NCBI RefSeq assembly: GCF_014596525.1
Contig: NZ_MSJP01000032.1
Coordinates: 1-47,459 of the forward strand
Direction: 5' to 3'
Length of the DNA: 47,459 bases
DNA from: Streptomyces sp. CBMA291
GTDB taxonomy: Bacteria; Actinomycetota; Actinomycetes; Streptomycetales; Streptomycetaceae
Shown here: positions 43,927 to 47,459 of the stretch, piece by piece
Layout of the letters: the number at the start of each line of letters is the position of its first letter
How positions within the stretch are numbered: position 1 is the first letter of the stretch
Notes under the pieces: model-generated
What the model was told of the DNA's origin: nothing
What the model saw: only the letters and a program-made list of their open reading frames with translations
Database searches by the model: none
Position numbers and translations under genes: made by a program

Positions 43927-44628
43927 ATGCCAGGTGAGCACCATGAGATCCCTGACCACACTCTTCTGACGTTGCACGTCTCAGGAGACCCCGACGCCTT
44001 CGGTGAGCTGGTGCGGCGGCATCGTGACCGGCTGTGGGCGGTGGCCCTGCGCACCCTGGGGGACCGCGAGGAGGCCGCCGATGCCGTCCAGGACGCTCTG
44101 GTCTCCGCCTTCCGGTCCGCTCACACCTTCCGCGGGCACTCCGCCGTCACCACCTGGCTGCACCGCATCACCGTGAACGCCTGCCTCGACCGGCTCCGCA
44201 GGACCGCCTCCCGCAGGACCTCGCCCGTCGACGACGACGCCCGGTTCGAGCAGCTCCTCGAACCCCACGAGTCCGCCGAGGCTCCGGCCGTACGCCAGGA
44301 TCTGCACCGGGAGATCCTCGCCGCCCTCGCGACCCTCGCCCCCGACCAGCGCGCCGCTCTCATCCTGGTCGACATGCAGGGATACCCCGTGGCGGAGGCG
44401 GCCCGTATCCTCGGCGTCCCCACCGGCACCGTGAAGAGCCGTTGCGCACGCGGGCGGGCGCGTCTGCTGCCGATGGTCACTCATCTGCGCACCGGCACGG
44501 TGGGTAACGAGCCCCCTGAAGGGGGAAGGAACCGGACGCCGGGGACATCCGTCCCACCGGCGCCGGGACCGATGGATGCCGGACCGACTGATCCAGCTGC
44601 CGTGAAGGGCGGAGGTGGGCGCGCGTGA
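43927..44628 (+). CDS. sigM: ECF RNA polymerase sigma factor, SigM type
   Basis: A 233-residue ECF sigma factor. Region 2 contains DPDAFGELVRRHRDRLWAVALRTLGDREEAADAVQDALVSAFR. Region 4 is DQRAALILVDMQGYPVAEAARILGVPTGTVKSRCARGRARL with the DNA-binding HTH. A Pro/Gly-rich extension follows. The order sigM, anti-sigma, trxB, trxA is that of the actinobacterial SigM locus. The start ATG 43927 follows GGGGGTGG. The stop overlaps the anti-sigma start by 4 bases, so the two are translationally coupled. Confidence 0.92.
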   Translation: MPGEHHEIPDHTLLTLHVSGDPDAFGELVRRHRDRLWAVALRTLGDREEAADAVQDALVSAFRSAHTFRGHSAVTTWLHRITVNACLDRLRRTASRRTSPVDDDARFEQLLEPHESAEAPAVRQDLHREILAALATLAPDQRAALILVDMQGYPVAEAARILGVPTGTVKSRCARGRARLLPMVTHLRTGTVGNEPPEGGRNRTPGTSVPPAPGPMDAGPTDPAAVKGGGGRA

Positions 44629-45704
44629 CTCCCACGGCCGGCAGGGCCGACACCACACAGCACCCGGACGTCTCGGAGATCTCCGACCTGACCGAGGGGC
44701 TCCTTCCGCCGAGCCGCTCCTCCGTCGTCCGTCGGCATCTGGACGGCTGTGCCCTCTGTGCCGACGTGCGGTCCTCCCTGGAGGAGATCCGGGGGCTGCT
44801 CGGCACCCTGCCCGGCCCACCGCGCATGCCCGCCGAGATCGCCGGCCGGATCGACGCCGCCCTCGCCGCCGAAGCCCTCCTCAGCGCCACCACTCCCGGG
44901 GACGCCGCTCCGGGCGAGGCCGCTCCCGGGGACGCCACCCCCTCCCCGAGCACCGGCACCAGCACCAGCACCAGCACCAGCACCAGCACCCCAGCAGAAG
45001 CCCTCTCGGGGGACGACGACGCCCGGGAGAGCGAGAACCCTCCGGGGAACGACGACGCTGTTTCACGTGAAACAGCGCCCACCCCGGCGAAGACCTCCCC
45101 CTCCGCCCCCTCGTCCCCCAGCGCCGGACGGCCCGCAGGCCGTTCCGGCGGAGCCACCGGGCCCGGTCGCGGCAGGCGGTCCCGACGCCGCCGTGTCGCC
45201 CTGCTCTCCGCCCTCGGCACCGCCTTCGGTGCCCTCGTCATCGGCACGAGCCTGTACATCAGCGGCCCCACGGACGGCGATGCCACGGCGGCGGACACCA
45301 TGGCGTCCCAGACGGCCGCCGGAGCGGTCCTGAGCCGGTTCTCCGGGGCACCGGTCGAAGACCGGGTACGCGCCCTTCTCCACCAGGACGACACCCGCGC
45401 CGCGCCCCGGGTCGTCGGCCCCGAGTCGATGTCCGGCGACACCTCGGGCGCCGCGCCCCAAAATGAGAAAGGGGCCGTCCCCGGCTGCGTCCTGGCGGGC
45501 ACCGGCCGGACCGACCCGGTCCTGGGCCGAGAGCGCGGCGAGTACCGGGGAACGCCCGCCTATCTGCTCGTCCTGAGCGATCCCACGGACGGCGACCGGG
45601 TCCAGGCCTATGTACTCGACGCCTCGTGTACCGACGGCCCCGGCGGCGGGGCCGGAAGTCCGGCCGCCCCGGTGCTGTTCAGCGAAACGTACCCTCGCTC
45701 CTGA
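44625..45704 (+). CDS. Zinc-binding anti-sigma factor of SigM
   Basis: A 359-residue transmembrane anti-sigma factor. The N-terminal zinc-binding motif is H38LDGC42ALC45 (HxxxCxxC) in RRHLDGCALCADV. A disordered Ala/Pro/Ser/Thr linker, one membrane helix (about residues 191-213) and an extracellular domain follow. It starts at GTG 44625, overlapping the sigM stop, and should hold SigM inactive until a signal releases it. A parS site is encoded in the linker as Val-Ser-Arg-Glu-Thr, and a hexanucleotide (AGCACC) repeat encodes Ser-Thr tandem residues. Confidence 0.92.
   Translation: MTPTAGRADTTQHPDVSEISDLTEGLLPPSRSSVVRRHLDGCALCADVRSSLEEIRGLLGTLPGPPRMPAEIAGRIDAALAAEALLSATTPGDAAPGEAAPGDATPSPSTGTSTSTSTSTSTPAEALSGDDDARESENPPGNDDAVSRETAPTPAKTSPSAPSSPSAGRPAGRSGGATGPGRGRRSRRRRVALLSALGTAFGALVIGTSLYISGPTDGDATAADTMASQTAAGAVLSRFSGAPVEDRVRALLHQDDTRAAPRVVGPESMSGDTSGAAPQNEKGAVPGCVLAGTGRTDPVLGRERGEYRGTPAYLLVLSDPTDGDRVQAYVLDASCTDGPGGGAGSPAAPVLFSETYPRS
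44961..44990 (+). repeat. AGCACC hexanucleotide repeat in the anti-sigma gene
   Basis: Five exact copies, extended imperfectly upstream to 44949, encoding an alternating Ser-Thr run in the linker. Slippage would add or remove residues in pairs without frameshift. Confidence 0.9.
45060..45073. other. parS site inside the anti-sigma gene
   Basis: Perfect GTTTCACGTGAAAC lying in the linker-coding part (Val-Ser-Arg-Glu-Thr), with CTG/CAG symmetric flanks. Confidence 0.95.
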
Positions 45705-45745
45705 CCTGCGCTTCCCGCCTCCCCCAGAGCCGTGCGGCGGTCCCG

Positions 45746-45771
45746 GGAATGCATGCCCCTTAGTATCCGTT
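45746..45771 (+). promoter_or_regulatory. SigR-type promoter of trxB
   Basis: GGAAT (45746-45750) is separated by exactly 18 bases from GTT (45769-45771), matching the SigR consensus GGAAT-N18/19-GTT. In S. coelicolor trxBA is a classical target of SigR, the disulphide-stress sigma factor. The transcript would start about 60-70 bp before trxB. Confidence 0.85.
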
Positions 45772-45842
45772 GGGTGGGGTGAGAGTGACCGAGAGAACCG
45801 CCCCTTAGGCAGTGGCAGTCTGCAGAGACGAGGAAGAAACCC

Positions 45843-46808
45843 GTGAGCGACGTCCGTAACGTGATCATTATCGGCTCGGGGCCCGCGGGATACACCGCAG
45901 CGCTCTACACCGCCCGAGCGTCGCTGAACCCCCTGGTCTTCGAAGGTGCCGTCACCGCCGGTGGCGCCCTGATGAACACGACCGAGGTCGAGAACTTCCC
46001 CGGCTTCCGCGACGGCATCATGGGCCCCGACCTCATGGACAACATGCGGGCCCAGGCCGAGCGCTTCGGCGCCGAGCTGGTCCCCGACGACATCGTCGCC
46101 GTGGACCTGACCGGTGACATCAAGACCGTCACCGACACCTCCGGCACCGTGCACCGCGCCAAGGCCGTCATCGTCACCACCGGCTCTCAGCACCGCAAGC
46201 TCGGTCTTCCCAACGAGGACACTCTCTCCGGTCGCGGTGTCTCCTGGTGCGCCACCTGCGACGGCTTCTTCTTCAAGGACCAGGACATCGCCGTCGTCGG
46301 CGGTGGCGACACCGCGATCGAGGAGGCCACCTTCCTCTCGCGCTTCGCCAAGACCGTCACGATCGTCCACCGCCGTGACACCCTGCGCGCCTCGAAGGCG
46401 ATGCAGGAGCGTGCCTTCGCCGACCCGAAGATCTCCTTCGCCTGGGACAGCGAGGTCACCGAGATCCACGGCGACCCGAAGCTCACCGGTGTGACCCTGC
46501 GCGACACGAAGACCGGCGAGACCCGCGCGCTGCCCGTCACCGGCCTCTTCATCGCCGTCGGCCACGACCCGCGGACCGAGCTGTTCAAGGGCCAGCTGGA
46601 CCTGGACGACGAGGGCTACCTCAAGGTCGCCGCCCCCTCGACCCGGACGAACCTCTCGGGTGTCTTCGGTGCCGGTGACGTGGTCGACCACACCTACCGT
46701 CAGGCCATCACGGCCGCCGGTACCGGCTGCTCCGCCGCCCTGGACGCCGAGCGCTTCCTGGCCGCCCTCGCCGACAGCGAGAAGCTGGCCGCGACCCCCG
46801 CAGTCTGA
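45843..46808 (+). CDS. trxB: Thioredoxin reductase
   Basis: A 321-residue flavoenzyme that reduces thioredoxin with NADPH. The FAD motif is [17 protein letters not shown], the redox-active disulphide is CATCDG, and the NADPH motif is [10 protein letters not shown]. The start is GTG 45843. It is cotranscribed with trxA (46 bp gap) and driven by a SigR-type promoter. The neighbouring SigM is probably a separate stress input. Confidence 0.98.
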   Translation: MSDVRNVIIIGSGPAGYTAALYTARASLNPLVFEGAVTAGGALMNTTEVENFPGFRDGIMGPDLMDNMRAQAERFGAELVPDDIVAVDLTGDIKTVTDTSGTVHRAKAVIVTTGSQHRKLGLPNEDTLSGRGVSWCATCDGFFFKDQDIAVVGGGDTAIEEATFLSRFAKTVTIVHRRDTLRASKAMQERAFADPKISFAWDSEVTEIHGDPKLTGVTLRDTKTGETRALPVTGLFIAVGHDPRTELFKGQLDLDDEGYLKVAAPSTRTNLSGVFGAGDVVDHTYRQAITAAGTGCSAALDAERFLAALADSEKLAATPAV

Positions 46809-46854
46809 CCCGACTCACCCCACCCCTACACCCCACGAATTCAAGGAGGCCGCT

Positions 46855-47190
46855 GTGGCCCTCAAGTCTGTGACCGACGCTTCCTTCGACGAGGACGTCC
46901 TCAAGAGCGACAAGCCCGTCCTGGTGGACTTCTGGGCTGCCTGGTGCGGCCCGTGCCGTCAGATCGCCCCGTCCCTTGAGGCCATCGCCGCCGAGCACGG
47001 CGACTCGATCGAGATCGTGAAGCTCAACATCGACGAGAACCCGGGCACCGCCGCCAAGTACGGCGTCATGTCGATCCCGACGCTGAACGTGTACCAGAAC
47101 GGCGAGGTCGTGAAGACGATCGTCGGCGCCAAGCCGAAGACCGCCATCCTGCGCGACCTGGACGCCTTCATCGAGCCGACCAAGGCCTGA
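46855..47190 (+). CDS. trxA: Thioredoxin
   Basis: A 111-residue thioredoxin with the WCGPC active site and the typical cis-Pro loop ([12 protein letters not shown]). It reduces disulphides in cytoplasmic proteins and is recycled by TrxB. The start is GTG 46855 after AAGGAGG. It ends just before two parS-like sequences and a terminator. Confidence 0.98.
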   Translation: MALKSVTDASFDEDVLKSDKPVLVDFWAAWCGPCRQIAPSLEAIAAEHGDSIEIVKLNIDENPGTAAKYGVMSIPTLNVYQNGEVVKTIVGAKPKTAILRDLDAFIEPTKA

Positions 47191-47200
47191 AGCTCCTCGC

Positions 47201-47214
47201 GTTTCACGTGAAAC
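47201..47214. other. parS site after trxA
   Basis: Perfect GTTTCACGTGAAAC, 10 bases after the trxA stop codon and the closest parS to the right edge. Confidence 0.95.
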
Positions 47215-47223
47215 GGCGTGCGC

Positions 47224-47237
47224 GTTCCACGTGAAAC
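47224..47237. other. Degenerate parS site
   Basis: GTTCCACGTGAAAC differs from parS at one position (T4 to C), 23 bases from the perfect site, the same spacing as the pair at 34462/34485. Confidence 0.6.
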
Positions 47238-47241
47238 AGAA

Positions 47242-47271
47242 ACGGCCCGTCCCCACTCGGGGGCGGGCCGT
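47242..47271 (+). terminator. trxBA terminator
   Basis: Thirteen-base stem ACGGCCCGTCCCC with GGGGGCGGGCCGT (one G-U pair) around a 4-base loop, downstream of trxA. Confidence 0.85.
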
Positions 47272-47302
47272 TCGCGTGCTCCAGGCACCAGGCTGCGGAA
47301 AG

Positions 47303-47459
47303 CAGGGCTTAGAGGAGCTAACAGAAAGCTTTGTTGAACCCATGTCTCCTTCCTCGGTTGCTCGTTGAGCGGGTTATGGGGAAGGGGAAGGGGCCTCCGT
47401 GGGTGGTGTCGGATGATCTGTGGGGGCGGATCGAGCCGTTGCTGCCGGTCAGGCAGCGC
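47303..47459 (+). mobile_element. 5' part of an IS5-type insertion sequence (cut by the window edge)
   Basis: Beyond the trxA terminator comes sequence unlike the flank, with the candidate left end AGCTAACAGAAAGCTTTGTTG around 47312-47333, followed by a transposase start. The exact inverted-repeat boundary and target duplication cannot be set with only one end visible. Confidence 0.6.
47376..47459 (+). CDS. IS5-family transposase, N-terminal fragment
   Basis: Twenty-eight codons from ATG 47376 to the edge, reading on without a stop. The segment WVVSDDLWGRIEPLLPV is the N-terminal signature of IS5-family (DUF4096-type) transposases. No clear ribosome-binding site is visible. The element sits between trxA and the expected parB-parA-oriC side. 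Confidence 0.72.
   Translation, partial: MGKGKGPPWVVSDDLWGRIEPLLPVRQR

Overview
The window is a stretch of a high-GC Streptomyces core chromosome, close to the replication origin. The evidence is the SsgA/SsgR sporulation pair, the gene order rpsF-ssb-rpsR-rplI / dnaB / MurJ / sigM / trxBA, many ParB-binding parS sites (GTTTCACGTGAAAC), GTG and TTG starts, and strongly GC-biased third codon positions. The SsgA N-terminus (MRESVQAEV) resembles the S. griseus form as I remember it. Order and content match what I recall of the S. coelicolor SCO3889-SCO3930 region, so oriC and parAB should lie a few kb beyond the right edge. Both ends are incomplete genes (a metallophosphoesterase at the left, an IS5-type transposase at the right), which looks like a draft contig broken at an insertion sequence.

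Layout. 1-7.3 kb: partial metallophosphoesterase, a small membrane protein, thiC with a TPP riboswitch, a YibE/F membrane protein, ssgA and its activator ssgR. 7.0-18.2 kb: an ordinary housekeeping/accessory block (DUF5326-like protein, cupin, holin-like protein, PtpA-type phosphatase coupled to a PLP lyase, LysR, NUDIX, flavohaemoglobin-like protein, HAD phosphatase, two GNATs, MarR, serine hydrolase, APH-like kinase). 18.3-24.1 kb: dnaB, a DnaA-box-containing divergent intergenic region, a MATE exporter, and the rpsF-ssb-rpsR-rplI operon. 24.1-31 kb: cell-wall genes (FemX, an alanine-racemase-like protein, a GT87-type mannosyltransferase, a class A penicillin-binding protein). 31.2-34.4 kb: a PadR regulator with a clear palindromic operator, inositol-phosphate synthase, MFS transporter. 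34.5-43.1 kb: CCA-adding enzyme, DUF6049 secreted protein, MurJ flippase and a pseudokinase. 43.2-47.5 kb: a lower-GC lipoprotein, SigM-type ECF sigma factor with its zinc anti-sigma factor, trxB (behind a SigR-type promoter), trxA, and the start of an insertion sequence.

How it works together. Two themes dominate. One is envelope growth and division: SsgA, FemX, PBP, MurJ with its pseudokinase, DUF6049, GT87. The other is replication and segregation near oriC: DnaB, SSB, DnaA boxes and eleven perfect parS sites plus one near-match. The parS sites are not scattered at random. Eight lie between convergent genes, two of them at the centre of perfect 40- and 42-bp palindromes that should also act as transcription terminators. 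Two more lie inside coding sequence and one follows trxA. I did not find a clearly novel defence, mobile or biosynthetic system. The most interesting signals are the parS/terminator hybrids, parS sites written into proteins, the DnaA-box cluster in front of dnaB, and the PadR operator.
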